The notes under the pieces are model-generated. The model searched no databases, was not told the origin of the DNA, and saw only the letters and a program-made list of their open reading frames with translations. This document shows positions 23,901 to 35,886 of a stretch of 64,000 nt of DNA, in pieces (the stretch's first letter is position 1; each line of letters starts with the position of its first letter). Source of the stretch: Mycteria americana (lineage: Eukaryota > Chordata > Aves > Ciconiiformes > Ciconiidae). The translations under genes were made by a program, and so were the position numbers. Location of the stretch: the NCBI RefSeq assembly GCF_035582795.1, contig NC_134365.1:136241077-136305076 (forward strand). Direction: 5' to 3'.

Positions 23901-26900
23901 AGCATAGCTCCCAAGGACCATTTAAAGCCTGCACTTTTTAGAAATAAAGGTACTGTTTGCATGACGCGGTCGTCGTGGAGCCTGCTTAGCATGGCCACGG
24001 AAAAAGCCCTGGGGGAAAAACAACAAAAGCAACCATGAAGCGACTGGGCGAGGGGGCTATGCCTGCCGAGGGGGCCTGAGTGCTGGCCACGGCTGCAGCA
24101 GGGGTCCCTCGGGCCATCATCACCGGCACAGGGGCAAGGAGAGATGGGGAAAACACCCTGTGCGACGGTGGCCTGGGATGCGGCAGCTTCCCCAAATGCA
24201 TCTTGCTACTGAGGCTGGTGCAGCCTGATGTGAGTCACCTCGCTTGCCTGGCACGACTTCCAGGGCTGGGATGTAAAAATAGCCTAGGTTAATAATATAG
24301 CAACCCACAAACTAGCACCCGATGGGCACAGATGTACCGCCATGCTTTTTTTAGTGTCTCGACCCTCTGTTGCTTACAGACCGCCTCACCTAACTCTGCT
24401 TCCTGATGCTCTCTAAAGTGGTGCTCAAGGAAAACAGGGACTTGCAATGGTGTGCCTTTCAGAAAACGTGATAAAACTGGTGCCATTCATTCCAGTCACC
24501 TCTTTCATTTCTGTGACAGCTTTTCTGGGGCTCCAGTCACATTTTTCTGTTTTTTAAGCTGTTTTCCTTTCCTCTGCCCCATGGCCCACACGTGCAGAAA
24601 GGAAGCAGGTGACTAGCTATGCAGCAGGAGCCACCATGCTGGGAAAGCACTGCATCACGGAGGGAGTGCTCTCCACTGGGAGAAGCAGGGAGAAAATAAT
24701 TTTGCTCATCTCTCTGAGCTCTGTTAAACTGAGATGTTGCTTGCAGAGATGAGAGGCAAAATTAACTATTTTCCAGCTGAAGCTTCTAGGCCACCTAAAT
24801 CGTGAAGTCAATAAACAAAGTCATTAACATTTTCCAGATACTTTGCCTGCAATGATCAGGTTTATGTGAACTTATTCTGGTAAATCGAGTGATTGACATT
24901 TATTCTGTGTTATATTTTATTTCTCTGTTTTATTTTATCATGTACTTTCTCATGCTTGTACATCTGTCATTAATTCTAGCCACTCTAAAAAAAAATGGCT
25001 TGCTGTCGTGGCTCTGCGGTCAGGGTATTCAATATGATTTCTCAGAGCTGACCTTATCAAAATGTGCCCAGCCTTTGGCGGTGTTACTTCTGCCCACACT
25101 TACCTTCCTCCTTTCTTTTTCCTGTTTAACCACGTTCGTAATGACCACAAACTTTCTGAGACACGGAGTTACCTGTTCCTGTCATTAAAATGCCAGCAGC
25201 CAAGCCTCCTTGCTACTGCTTGCCCCTTCCTTGCCCCAGGTAGCCCAAGTTGTGGCTGCTGCTTTATCCCACCTCCGCCTCAGGAAACCCTTGTCCTCCC
25301 CATCCCGGCATCCCCGGTCTGCCTCTGCCAGCTCTTTTCCTTGTCCCCCAAACCTGGGGCAGTCTCTGGGGTTTCTCTCCCCTCCATCCTGCCCAGCGGC
25401 GGGTGCCAAGTGGGGCTGCCCTGGGGTCCGTGCTGCAGCCCAGCCCCACCGGGATGGGTGCTCCCGGACAAAATCATCCCCTGGTGCTTGCCCAAGCCCC
25501 GGTCCCCAAATCCTGTGCTATGGGGCGGCATTTGTGCACGGCAGTGCATTGGATGTGCCACGCTGCAGGGCGGGATGGAGGGACAGGAAAGGCACATGCC
25601 ATATCTCCCTGTGTCACAAACACGCACAGATAATAATTTATTTCACTGAACTGATGGTTTGCTGAATGTCCTGGGGCACTGCAGGGGCTGTAAATAGGGC
25701 TCTTGCCTTTTTAATGTTTTGGGGTTTTTTTCAGTCCTGTACTTTTAACACAACAGCCCCCGGCGGCCATGCAGGACTTATGACTCCCACGAATTGCAGC
25801 AATTTGTTCTGTCTGACCTACAATTACCAATTATCTTTGTAACCTTCCTTGAAGGCAAACACGCTCACTATAAAAGCACGCTGGCCATCACATTTTTAGA
25901 CTATTGGCAGCCAGCTTTCCTCTTCATTTCCTTTGTAGGACAGGGCCCGTCACAGCTGTAAACACACCGATATATCAATTGCTACTTTTTCCGGCCGACT
26001 GTAGGCAAGGGCATCTTTTCCTCTCCTTTCCTCTCCCGATGCCGGGGCTTATCAGGCCGCGCTGCCCAGGCGGGATGTTTGGCCCATCCGCTGCTGTGCT
26101 TACCCAAGGCAAGCCTGCCGCTCCCCTGTGCCGCAGGCTGCGGCTGCTGGCAGTCAGACGGCTGAGCTGCTCATGGGAGTGAGCCCTTAGCAGTTAACCT
26201 TTACAGCTCAAAAAGGCAAAGCTGACCTCCTGTTTGAGATGCCAGCGAGCCATGTGGCGAGGGGTGGAGGCCCCCAGCCCACCGGGGACAGCCAGAGGGG
26301 TGGCACGCCAGCACCCGTGCCCTGGCACTGCCTTTGCACCCCTGTGTGTCGCAGGGCTGACCCAATAACACATTGTATTGAAAGAAGGGCTTTTGTGCTT
26401 GAAATTCACACCCTTGCTTGATTTGCAGTGATGTCCCCTGGCTGGCAAGCCTAAAAACCCTCAAAGCTGCTCATGTAGCTCCGGAGCAGGCATCGCTGGC
26501 TGGGTGCAGCCACCCAAGCAATGCCGGGCAACCTGGGTAGGAGGGTTTATTCCTGGTGGTTGAGTAGGTGCTACCGTACACTCACCCACCTGAAAACTAT
26601 TCCTTTTTTTTCTGTTGTTTCACTCACAGCTGTTGGGTTTCCAGCTGCATCTGTCAATGAAGGTGCCAGATTTCAATCTTGGCTCTCAAATACCCAGGCA
26701 GGGACTCAGGAGGTCTGCTGAAGGGCTCAGCATGGACCCAAGCAATACCCCTACATCAGCCTGGTAATTCACGTCTCCTTTCCCCACTGCAGGCACACGG
26801 TGCACGAGAGTAGGCTTCACCACAATACAGTCTTCCTCATGCTGGGCAAATGTACCTGACACGCATGTAAGTGGGCTGCTGGTGTGCACTGGAAGAGAAA

Positions 26901-29350
26901 AGAGAAACATTTTATTCCTATACAAAGTATATTCATTTGCTAGTTTGTTTACCAGGTTTCTCTGTAGCCCCTAAAGTCCCCCTGCAGCACCCAGGGTGCT
27001 GCAGGGGAGCCAAGGCAAGTATTTATGCAGAGAAGTGCAGGCACCTTTGCTTTCACCTCTGCGTGACTCCACTTACTTATCAGGTCATTCCCAGGCCAAA
27101 GTGCATTTAACTGCTGGGAGAAAAACATGTAAATGACCCACAAAAGGTTTTCCACAAAAATCAGTCTTCCAAAGGTGAAAATAAAGAGGTTAAGAAACAC
27201 GTAGCGAGCACACGTCTCTAAATGAAACTTGAACACCTGCAGACTGGAGGAGCCGAGGCTGCAGCCCCGTGAGCTCAGACCTGGGCGGTGGGGACGCACG
27301 GCAGGCTGCGCTGGCTGGGGAGCCAGGCTCCCACATCCCAGGGTAAAGAAGCTAGTCCTTGCAGCCAGTGCTCCTGGAGCAGGGCACCCGTCCTGCTGGG
27401 AAAGGCTACCGTGGCATGGGCTGGAGGGGCAGGAGAGGCTCCTGCCGGCCCGGCTCCCATGCCCCCGGTGCCAGTGCCGTTCCAGCATCGGCATCGAACA
27501 GAGCATCAGGTGGGCAGGAGACGCGCTGCATTGCTTTTATTGGCAAAGGCAGTACAGTTTTGATAGTTGATAATGCCTTGGTTTGTAGCGTATTGATCTG
27601 ATGACAGGCAGCACTAACTTAAACCACCCTCATGCCGTGCGGCACAGCACGGAGGTGGCAATGCACGGCGTGGCCTTGGGCTTGCACCTCTGCCTTGGTT
27701 TTCTTGTTGCACAAGAAGTCATGGGACTTGGCTGGGCAACATCTGTGCTGGGAAAGGTGGAGCGTGCTGTTGCGCGTGGCCCCCAGCCTACATTTTCCAA
27801 GAGGCCAGACGCGGAGACGTGCACCCACGTTTTCCTGCTGAGCTTGATGGGGTCTGGGTGCCCCCCTGCCTCCCTCTTGGGCCTGACTAAAAGCCACATC
27901 TTTTTATTGTAGACTGATGTTTACTTCTTCTTCCAGGGCCAATGCCTTGGGTTAATGCGGTGAGTTCCTGATGCCAGAAATGCTGCCCTGGGACACTGAA
28001 GCAAAGGAGACCATCTCTGCATTAAAGAAAGGATTTTTTTTTAAATTTCTTTATCATTTTGTTCTTTGCTGGGGTCTTTCTTTCAGACTCTTGATACATT
28101 CAGGCTCAGTGTCACACCCAAGGAGCAGTTGCATTTCAGTAATAAACAGAGCTTTGTATATAGTTTATATTTCAGCTGATTATAATTGCACAGTGTTTGA
28201 GAGTCTTTTGAGATGAAACTTACTATAGAAATGCGGGATGTAAATTCCCAGCATTAGTTGGAGCTTCCTAGGCTCAGCAAAGTGACAGTGTGTGAATGAA
28301 TAAATCATAACTAGATTTCAGTGAATAATTCAGAGTCTAATTCATTTGGTGAAAAGATCCTCTTTTCCTATTCACAAAACCTCTGTTTGGAGATGGCGGC
28401 TTTCTCATGGCTCCTGTATGCAAGTTTTTACCTGCTCAATAGCTTGGTCCTTAGCGGCTTGCAGATTCCCTACTGGTATTGAAAAGATGCTGTTTGACAT
28501 TTGACTCGTGTTGATGAGTTATCAGCAGTCATGGGACTATTTTTTAAAAAAATATTTTATTTTCATAGTTGTCTGGGCACTATTCTGCCAGTCCAACTGC
28601 TATTAACATAGTCTGCTTTGAACTTCACTGGGAAGCGGAGCGGGAGAGCCCTTTTGGCAAGGAAAGGGCTCATAAAAAAGCCATTGCTCAGTGACAGGCA
28701 GGAGATAAAACAGGTCAGATGTTACAAAAATAGCAGCTCTTCCTCTACGGCCACAACTGGTTTTCTCTGAGTAAGAAGAAAAGGGAGTATGTAAGATGGA
28801 TTAGGAAGACCTATTTACATTTCGTTTTCCTCCATCCTGTCCAGAGGGAGTGACCTCAGGCCAGGCACCTCGCAGGGTGCCCCATCTCCTCTGAAAGCAC
28901 CAGGGATTTGCGGTGGCACCAGGCTGGGATTTCACCCCTGGGGTTCATCAGCTCACACGTTTTAAGGGCAAAATGGGAAAGGGAAGCTGTGGGGCAGGAA
29001 GACGGCAAAAGGGGATAGGGGTGAAATTAGCTGTAAAGCAGAGGCTGAGGGGGCTGGCATGGGTTTGTTTCAGGCGTATCTGATCAGAAGGAGGAGATGC
29101 CAAAGGCATTGAAAAGGAAACGCAGTGGGGGAGTAGCACCGGCACGGGCACACACAGTGCCCTGTTCCTGCCCACGTCGTCTTGCTTTCCCTGGCAGCCA
29201 GCTTGGGGAAACGCAGTGGATTTGTCAGTCCTTCCTTGATTTATTTGTCCCCAGCTCGGGAATAAATGCTCATTGTATTTCCTGATGTTTGCTTGCAGCA
29301 TCTTTGTTTCTGATCTCTCTCTCTTCTTCCCTCCATGCCCGCTGCCCCAG
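20985..29350 (+). other. RS1: RS1 intron 1
   Basis: An 8,366-bp intron (phase 1), GTATGC donor to CCCCAG acceptor. It holds a CR1 tail at 23629-23742 and otherwise unique sequence. A TATAAAAG box at about 25870 is the clearest core-promoter-like string inside it, but no convincing first exon follows. Several strings could pass for an alternative exon 1 (for example near 23505 and 27661), but they lack the conserved length or a good donor. No RNA gene was recognised. Confidence 0.8.
23629..23742 (+). mobile_element. CR1 LINE 3' tail
   Basis: About 114 bp of the CR1 3' end: the end-of-ORF2 sequence GGTGCTTAGGGACACGG, the 3' UTR containing GATGATCTTAAAGGTC, and the terminal GATTCTGTGATTCTGT repeats. 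It is strongly 5'-truncated and lies in RS1 intron 1 in the same orientation as the gene. It resembles the copy at 18850-19421 and may belong to the same subfamily. Confidence 0.93.
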
Positions 29351-29376
29351 CTGTGCTGGCCCTCTCCCCGGGAGAG
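29351..29376 (+). CDS. RS1: RS1 exon 2 (26 nt microexon)
   Basis: This is a 26-nt exon between CCCCAG and GTAAGT, exactly the length of human RS1 exon 2. It completes codon 18 (Ala) and encodes VLALSPGE, against TLGLSSTE in human, spanning the end of the signal peptide and the first mature residues. Skipping it would shift the frame, so it must be included for a working protein. Its size means automatic gene finders often miss it. The frame joins exon 3 in phase 0. Confidence 0.92.
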
Positions 29377-29684
29377 GTAAGTCCCTCCGGCTCGTTTGGC
29401 TGCCGGGTAAATGCTGGGGGCCCGACAGTGCCCGGCTCCGGTGCCTCAGGGCAGAAGGAGGCATGGCACCTGGGCCTCCAAGCCCAGGCACGTGCTCTGA
29501 CCTCTGAATCCAAGGGGGTGTCCTCCCACGTTTTGTGCCAGGCTGGCACGAAGAAAGGGGCTCAGAGAAGGTGCAGCAGCCTGGGCGGGCGTGAGTGTTT
29601 GAGCGTCAGGACTCAGATTTAGCCTCGTGTCACTATTGTCGATGACTATGTTGATTTATTATTGGTTTTTTACCTTCCCTTTAG
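29377..29684 (+). other. RS1: RS1 intron 2
   Basis: A 308-bp intron (phase 0) from GTAAGT to CCTTTAG, with a T-rich tract before the acceptor. No other feature was seen. Confidence 0.9.
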
Positions 29685-29790
29685 GATGAGAGACTGGAGC
29701 TGTGGCACAGCAAGGCTTGCAAATGCGATTGCCAAGGAGGTCCTAATTTGGTGTGGTCCAGCAGGACTAACAGCTTAGAGTGCATGCCAG
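29685..29790 (+). CDS. RS1: RS1 exon 3 (RS1 N-terminal domain)
   Basis: A 106-nt exon, the same length as in human. It encodes residues 27-61 and the first base of Glu62: acidic start DERLELWHS, then [10 protein letters not shown] and NSLECMP. Cys38, Cys40, Cys42 and Cys59 are all present. In the mammalian protein Cys40 joins dimers and Cys59 pairs with Cys223 of the neighbouring subunit, so octamer assembly should be kept. Human has ATSLDCIP where this copy has TNSLECMP. The donor is GTAATG. Confidence 0.97.
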
Positions 29791-30274
29791 GTAATGGGCC
29801 ACTGTGCTTTTAGCCATGTTTGTCTGGTGATCTTCAGCAGCTTCCCCCGTTGCACCCTGCATTGCAGAGGTGGCACGTTATGATGGTACTTGTCCCAAAC
29901 CCAGCTCCTGGTGGGGCCGGGGAAGCTGCACCGGTGGGAGGTGTGGGGTGACCCTGCATCGTCGGGCAGAGGGGCAGCAGCAGCGCGGGCCGTGCCTGGG
30001 CCTCGGGAGGTGACCCAGGGTGGCCCAGGCTGGCCGGTGCCAGCAGGCAATTGCCTGCCCTGTCCCTACAGCCCCCAGCGCTGGTGCTCTCAGAAAATGC
30101 CTGGGGCAGCTACTGCTGTGTGCAGGATTTGCTGTAGGAAACCTTTTGTACAACCTAGGCGGATTCTCCCTTGCTGCAGTTTAGCCTGTGACATCTTCTC
30201 CTCTCCCCAGGGGTCAAGGAAAACAGTTTATTCTTTATTTGCAGCGTATTTTTAAACAGTAAAATATCACAATC

Positions 30275-30400
30275 GTGTTTCCTTTCTCTGGGCTGCCCCA
30301 GCCCAGCTCCTTCAACCATTCCTCACGGATTATGTTTTATAGGTTTCTGATCAAGCTCTTCCCTTGTTATTCTCTGCACCTGCCACATTTTCCCTGACGA
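30275..30400 (-). mobile_element. Old, diverged CR1 fragment
   Basis: The plus strand contains CAGCCCAGCTCCTTCAACC followed by ATTCCTCACGG. This resembles the CR1 pol stretch seen at 19239-19261 in the better copy (CCCCAGCTCCCTCAGCCGCT, then CCTCAC), and the next bases drift from it. I infer an ancient CR1 piece on the minus strand. The edges are approximate. Confidence 0.5.
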
Positions 30401-31926
30401 GGCACCCCAGCAAGGCTTTACTGGTGCCCAGCTGATCCTCAGGTTTAGCTCATGTGTCCCACAGAAGCTGTACTCTTGTTCAGGCCTCTGTCACACAGAT
30501 GTTCAAAGGTGTTCATCCCTCTGGGGCTGGGTGCTGCAAGTGATACCTGCCTTGTGCCCGCTAGCAACCACCTCTTCCCAGCTCCTGCAAGAGGCTGTGC
30601 GACAACTTGAGGTGTGTTTTGCTGCTCCCCGGTTCCCCAGGGGAGATACTTGGGGAAAACAGTCACTCCAGTGCTCAGCATTTGGTATGGCTGCCCTGAA
30701 GGAGGCGGAGGTTAAATGAGTTACCCTGGAAGAGCTCTGAGTGGAAGCCAGGATGGGCTAGAAAGCAAATAAAAATGTGTATTGACAAGAAGATATGACA
30801 CCATTGACAAATCTTGCAGGCATATGCAAACAGAAATGAGAGGGGGAATAAACGCCAGGCATTTCTATCCCACGTTTGTGTTGGACCTGAAGGTTTGCCT
30901 CCCGTGGCACGAGGCAGCTGACAAGCGCAGAGGCTTTCCAGTCATCCTTGCTGGGCCGTCTGCTTCTCCCGAGCTCTCCCTCCTTGCACCCTGCTCCTGT
31001 GAAGGCCATGCCCACCTGGGGCTCGCCCAGCTTGAGCATCGCCCACAGGCTTCTTCCCTGCCCAGAGAAACTGCAAGGAGAGGATTCATCTGCCATGCAT
31101 GGGTGGTGTCTCACCCCGGGGCAGAGTGGTCCCAGACATCCCCAGTAAAGGGTCATGGCTCCTCAGGCTCTGTTCTTCCAGTTTCTGCAGCCTGTATCTC
31201 TACACGGCTGCTTGCTGGGGCAGCTATGAAGAGGAAGAAGGCATTTGCTGGAGACAGCCCCTGTGATGAAGAAGAATCGCTTATAGGAGCTCCAGAAATG
31301 ACACTTTATATCTCTTGTTCTGAGGGTTTCCTCCAGTCTCTTATGAAAGAAACCCATACGCACTACCACAAACGTGAGTCTGAGCTGGCATGGCCCTGCC
31401 CGAGCTCACCGCTGCCTTTCAAAGGGCTGGCCACCACAACTCTTCTTTGTCACAGCATCATCACGAAGCCCACCTGTGATGGGCAGGTCCCCACAGTCCT
31501 TTCATCCTTGTCTGAGTCTCTCTCCATTTGGATCATTTGGACATCCTCCACCTGTAACTGTATCCCTTTGCCTGGAGCTGCAGTAAAGCATATTTTGGAC
31601 AAATGGAGATTACTGCACACTCCAGGTCTCCATGTAGGATCCCCCTGCTTCCTGCAGCCCTGGCGTCATGTGCAAGGAGCAGCATCGGCACGCTCACACG
31701 CACCACAGAGCCTCGTGGCAATGCTGAATCGCAGCCGGCCCAGCAGAGATCCCTGACCAACCCCTTGGGAAGTCCTTCTCACAGTGGCTCCCTACCGGCA
31801 CCTACGCCTGGCATGCCAGCCTGGTCCTACTGCACGTTTTCTTGCTGTTTAACCTTAACAGTGTACAATTCCCCAGCTGAAGCCTTGCTACAGCTTGGTA
31901 CCACCCTGCTATCGCTTGCACCAAGG

Positions 31927-32192
31927 AATCACAGAATCACAGCATGGTTTGGGTTGGAAGGGACCTGTACAGATCATCTAGTCCAACTCCCCTGCCATGG
32001 GCAGGGACATCTTTCACTAGACCAGGTTGCTCAAAGCCCCGTCCAACCTGACTGTGAACACTTCCAATGATGGGGCATCCACAACTTCTCTGGGAAACCT
32101 GCTCCAGTGGCTCACCACCCTCATCATAAAAAATTTCTTCCTTATGTCCAATCTAAACTTACCCTTTTTCAGTTTAAAACCGTTGCCCCTTG
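31927..32192 (-). mobile_element. CR1 LINE, 5'-truncated 3' end
   Basis: The plus strand begins with GAATCACAGAATCACAGCAT, the reverse complement of the CR1 3' end, followed by GGTTTGGGTTGGAAGGGACC and the CR1 3' UTR. It then runs into the pol C-terminus; the minus strand keeps KLKKGKFRLDIRKKFFMM and VVSHWSRFPREV. The copy stops near 32192. It differs clearly from the copy at 18850-19421, so a second CR1 subfamily is present. It lies antisense in RS1 intron 3. Confidence 0.93.
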
Positions 32193-34286
32193 AAAGGGAA
32201 AGGAAGGACAGGAGACACGGCAGGTTTGGTTGATCCATCCATGGCTGAGGGACACGAGTGTGAGAGGAGCGGCTCTGGGTTTCCTGGCCAGGCCAGGTGT
32301 GAGGGGTGCTCTCACGCATGAGCATTATGTAGCTGAGTAATGAAGGCATCCTCCTTGACTAATGAAGGCTGTTCTCCTGAATAATGAATCTCCCAGCTGT
32401 CTCTCTCCCCAGGCTGGGGGGCTTTGCGCTCTCCACACCCAGCCCAGCCCAGCCACAGCGGTGTGCCCCAGCGTCCCTACTGCCTGGGGACGGTTTGCAG
32501 AGCAGCCGTGCTGAGGTGTGGCAGAGCTGTGGCATGGCACAACCTCTGCATGAGTTTTCTCCAGGTCAGCGGTAATGGCATTAAATGGCTTAGCCGGTTT
32601 GGCCAGGTGGGAATCAGGCATCAGTTTCGCGGGTCCCTGCGCACGGCGCAGCCGGACGCGCCAGAAGGTGACCTGCTAATTGCATTACGGTTGTGCGATC
32701 TGCGGATTAGTGTTGCTAAAAGTAAAGTTACGTGGTGTTTGAGATGAGCCTGCTGAGTAGTAAACATGCAGGGCCACCCCAGCCCAGCCGCCCTCTTGCA
32801 CAAGGGGAGCAAGGGTTTTTAACGCGGTGGAAAAGCGTGATGTTTCCGTGCCTGGAGGAAGGCGGGACAGTGGCTATGTGTTTTCATGGAGAAAAACATG
32901 TTAATGAGGTACCAACTGAGCAAGATACGTTAATGAGATATTGATGCATACGATATTGACCTAGTGAAGCTTGCTAATGAGACATCGACCGCGCTGCCAC
33001 AGTGCTGGGGCGTTGCACCGGGGAGGCCGTGGTCACGCCGGGCCCTGGGCACCTGCTGATGCTCCCCACGTGTCGGTCATTTTTAACATGAGGCATCATG
33101 CTGGTCGGTCAGGCATGGCTAAGGTGAGGAAACGTCCTACCCACGAGTGAAGCTGCGCAGAGCTTTGCTTGCTCCTTTATTGCCGAAATTCATGAAATGG
33201 ACTACGCTAAACTGGAGAATGTGCCAGAGTCACCCTTGGGGGACCACACATGCTCCACAGGCTGCAAAATTAGAAAAATGCTGCCCATGCTATAGATGTT
33301 TGCCCAGGCAATTCCCATCTGACACTTGCGAGCACCTTCTTTATGTGTATCTAGATACATAGTGATAACCTGCTCACATAAAAAATGATCATAACCAAAA
33401 AAAACCCCAAATAGGTCCAGGCAGCATGCAGGCACTCTGCATGGCAGCATCACCAAGGGCTTGCCTTCCAGAGCACTGTGTGGTGACCCACCTCAGAAAG
33501 TTTTAAGGATGAATGAGTATTTCTGCCCCTAGTGGTGTTGCAGCCAGCGGGAGCCTTGCTGAACTTCTTGCTACTGCAGAAGACAGCTGTGGGGTCAGGT
33601 TTGGTAGCCTGAGGATCTGAAGGCAAAAACTCAGATGTAGATCCCTGAGCCTTTGGCAGAGCCACGCATTACAGCACACTGGCACCAGAGTACACGCAGG
33701 TTTTCCACAAGACAAGACCATCTCCAGATAGAAAGATAGTCCCCGTAGCAGAAAATGCAGAAGATCTGAGGGTGCTCGTGGAGGGATGATCAGAGCAGGC
33801 TCAGCAATTTTGCCATCCAGTCATAGCCATAAATCAAGACAGTGAGTGGAGGAGCGGAAGGAGATAAAGTCCAGCAAGAAAAGCCATGCCAGGCATTTCT
33901 CAAGGACCAGGCAGAGGCTGACAGCCTGGAGGCTGGATCCAGGTCGATGGATCCAGTCTGGATCTGCTTCCACATGCTTGCAAGAAGGAGACTCGGATTG
34001 CAACATCTGAATAAAACCTTCCCCCAAAATGATGGAGGCAGCACAGGTTTAGGAAGTTTGAGAGGGAGAGAAGAGTCAGAAATTCATACAAGACGAGTTA
34101 GAAATGAAGACCCCGTGGCCCCTGGGCAGCAAATACTGCAGGGGTTGTGGTCCAGGTTTAAGAGCACCCCCAGCATCCTGGCCAGGGAGGACAGAGGGTG
34201 TTGGCAACAAGCATGCAAACGCAACCAGAAAACACGGCCAGCCACGCGTGGCCGTACGGTAGCATGCTTTTTCCCTTGTTCTGCAG

Positions 34287-34428
34287 AGTGCCCCTACCAC
34301 AAGCCCCTGGGCTTCGAGTCCGGCGCCGTCACCCCCGACCAGATAAGCTGCTCCAACCCCGAGCAGTACACGGGCTGGTACTCCTCCTGGACGGCCAACA
34401 AGGCCCGCCTCAATGGCCAAGGCTTCGG
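34287..34428 (+). CDS. RS1: RS1 exon 4 (start of discoidin domain)
   Basis: A 142-nt exon, the same length as in human. It completes Glu62 and encodes [18 protein letters not shown] onward to GQGFG. This is the first part of the F5/8-type C (discoidin) domain, a beta-barrel whose exposed loops bind the cell surface. Cys63 (which pairs with Cys219) and Cys83 (unpaired in human) are present, and the loop motif [14 protein letters not shown] is intact. Differences from human are conservative. The donor is GTGAGT, in phase 2. Confidence 0.98.
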
Positions 34429-34571
34429 GTGAGTCCAAAAATTCCTACCGGAAGAGTCCCGTGGGCAGGCGGGTGTGGGGGGCTGGGGCACCCCCGGCAG
34501 CGTGGGGGCAGGGGGGGCTGCCCGGGAGGGCAGGGGTGGAGGACGTAGCGGGGCCGGTGGTGTCCCCCCAG
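34429..34571 (+). other. RS1: RS1 intron 4, short and G-rich
   Basis: A 143-bp intron (phase 2) packed with G runs, including GTGGGGGGCTGGGG and GTGGGGGCAGGGGGGG. The G triplets resemble the intronic splicing enhancers common in very short vertebrate introns, and several runs are spaced closely enough to form a G-quadruplex. Confidence 0.95.
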
Positions 34572-34767
34572 GTGCGCGTGGCTCTCCAAGTACCAGGACA
34601 ACGGGCAGTGGCTGCAGATCGACCTGAAGGAGGTGAAGGTGATCTCGGGGATCCTCACGCAAGGGCGCTGCGATGCCGATGAGTGGATGACCAAGTACAG
34701 CGTGCAGTACCGCACCGACGAAAACCTCAACTGGGTTTACTACAAGGATCAGACCGGGAACAACCGG
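34572..34767 (+). CDS. RS1: RS1 exon 5 (discoidin domain core)
   Basis: A 196-nt exon, the same length as in human. It encodes the core of the discoidin domain: [18 protein letters not shown], then [17 protein letters not shown] and [10 protein letters not shown]. Cys110 and Cys142, which form a disulfide in human, are present, as is Arg141, a common retinoschisis mutation site. Only a few conservative differences from human are visible (for example DADE for DIDE). The donor is GTCAGT in phase 0, slightly off consensus. Confidence 0.98.
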
Positions 34768-35886
34768 GTCAGTGGACTTTATGCTTCGGCCATTGGTGGA
34801 GTGGGGGGCACATTTGGTGACACAAAAGCATCGGGTCTCGGCAGGGAGGTGCCCCACCCTCCAGGGTGGATGGGGCCTGGCACTCACCCCACATCCAGGG
34901 GCAGCATGGAGAGGGGTGTCCCCCCGCCGTGGTAAGAGCAAGTGCCATGCTGACCAACTGCAGAAGAACAAAATACATTTTTTGCTAATGATGATGGCGG
35001 AGTCTAGACTAACTCAGCAGGACGGAGGCATTAGCTGGCATCGCAGGGGAAGTGGCACCTCCATGATATAACCCCTTCCTCGGCCGGGGCCGCACTACGC
35101 CAGGTGTACTTGGGCACTGCAAAATGGGGGCTCCTTCTTTTGCTGTAAGGCCAGGGCTAGTGCACAATAACGATGCAGAAAAATCCCTGAGACAAAATCT
35201 GCAACTATTTAAGTCACAACCCACCGAACCGTTCACATGCTGCACTTAGTGGTTGGTTTGAAGCGAAAAATCGGACAGGGGACTCTACAGTGGTGCCTGT
35301 GGTCCCCATGCAGCCCAGGTGGGCTAGGGGATGCCATGGCTGCTGCCTCCTAGGCATCGTCAGTGTCCATCCGTGGGGATGGCCCCATCCCAGCATGGGA
35401 GGCTCTGGTGGCTTCCCTAAAGCACTGGTTTCTGCAGCCCTGGGGAGATGCTGAGCTTTCCCAAAAAAACCAGGTCATGGCAGCCGAAGACATGGCAGTG
35501 TGGCCAAGCAGTGGGGAAGGGCCCCCAAATACATTTTTTTGTCTGTATCAGCGTGTCTGGGAGCCCGGCTCATGAACTGCAAACAGCCAAGGTCAGCCAT
35601 GCTCACTCCGAACACATGGTGCCTTGCTGCCGGAAGATGCATGAGAGAGCATGGGGCGAGATTAAGTCTAGCCTAACCAGAAAAAGTGGAGGAACAGTGG
35701 GTGGAAAGTGACTTACCCAGGAAACCCAGCCAGTGTGACAAAAATTGTCTGTGTCTGGCTATTTTTAAAGTCTTTTATTTTGGGGGTGGGGGAGAGGGAC
35801 ACTCCTCCTCTGCTCTGCACAGGCACCCCAAACTCATGGGGCAGCATTTTCAGCCCCCTAACTGTCCGCCAAACCTCTCTCCCCAG
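34768..35886 (+). other. RS1: RS1 intron 5
   Basis: A 1,119-bp intron from GTCAGT to CTCCCCAG. Unique sequence; no repeat or other gene was recognised. Confidence 0.9.

Larger units (their letters stand above)
29791..34286 (+). other. RS1: RS1 intron 3
   Basis: A 4,496-bp intron (phase 1) ending in TTCTGCAG. It contains an old CR1 fragment near 30275-30400 and a better kept CR1 piece at 31927-32192. A 324-codon open frame at 30782-31756 on the plus strand is the longest in the window but shows no domain and begins at TTG. Nothing else was recognised. Confidence 0.85.

Noticed and set aside
24178-24229. A 52-nt stretch from ATG to a strong GTGAGT donor
   Set aside because: Length and donor fit RS1 exon 1 by chance, but the last full codon is a stop and the peptide is not a signal sequence.
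25868-26200. TATAAAAG box with a following open frame, considered as an alternative RS1 promoter and exon
   Set aside because: No ATG with a signal peptide and a phase 1 donor follows, and exon 1 lies upstream at 20933.
27661-27718. Leucine-rich frame starting MHGVALGLHLCLGFLVAQE considered as RS1 exon 1
   Set aside because: No GT follows at the needed phase after the GAAG end, and the only in-phase GT (GTTTTC) is a poor donor.
34294-34971. 225-codon minus-strand frame over RS1 exons 4 and 5
   Set aside because: Shadow of the conserved RS1 coding strand in GC-rich DNA, with no domain of its own.
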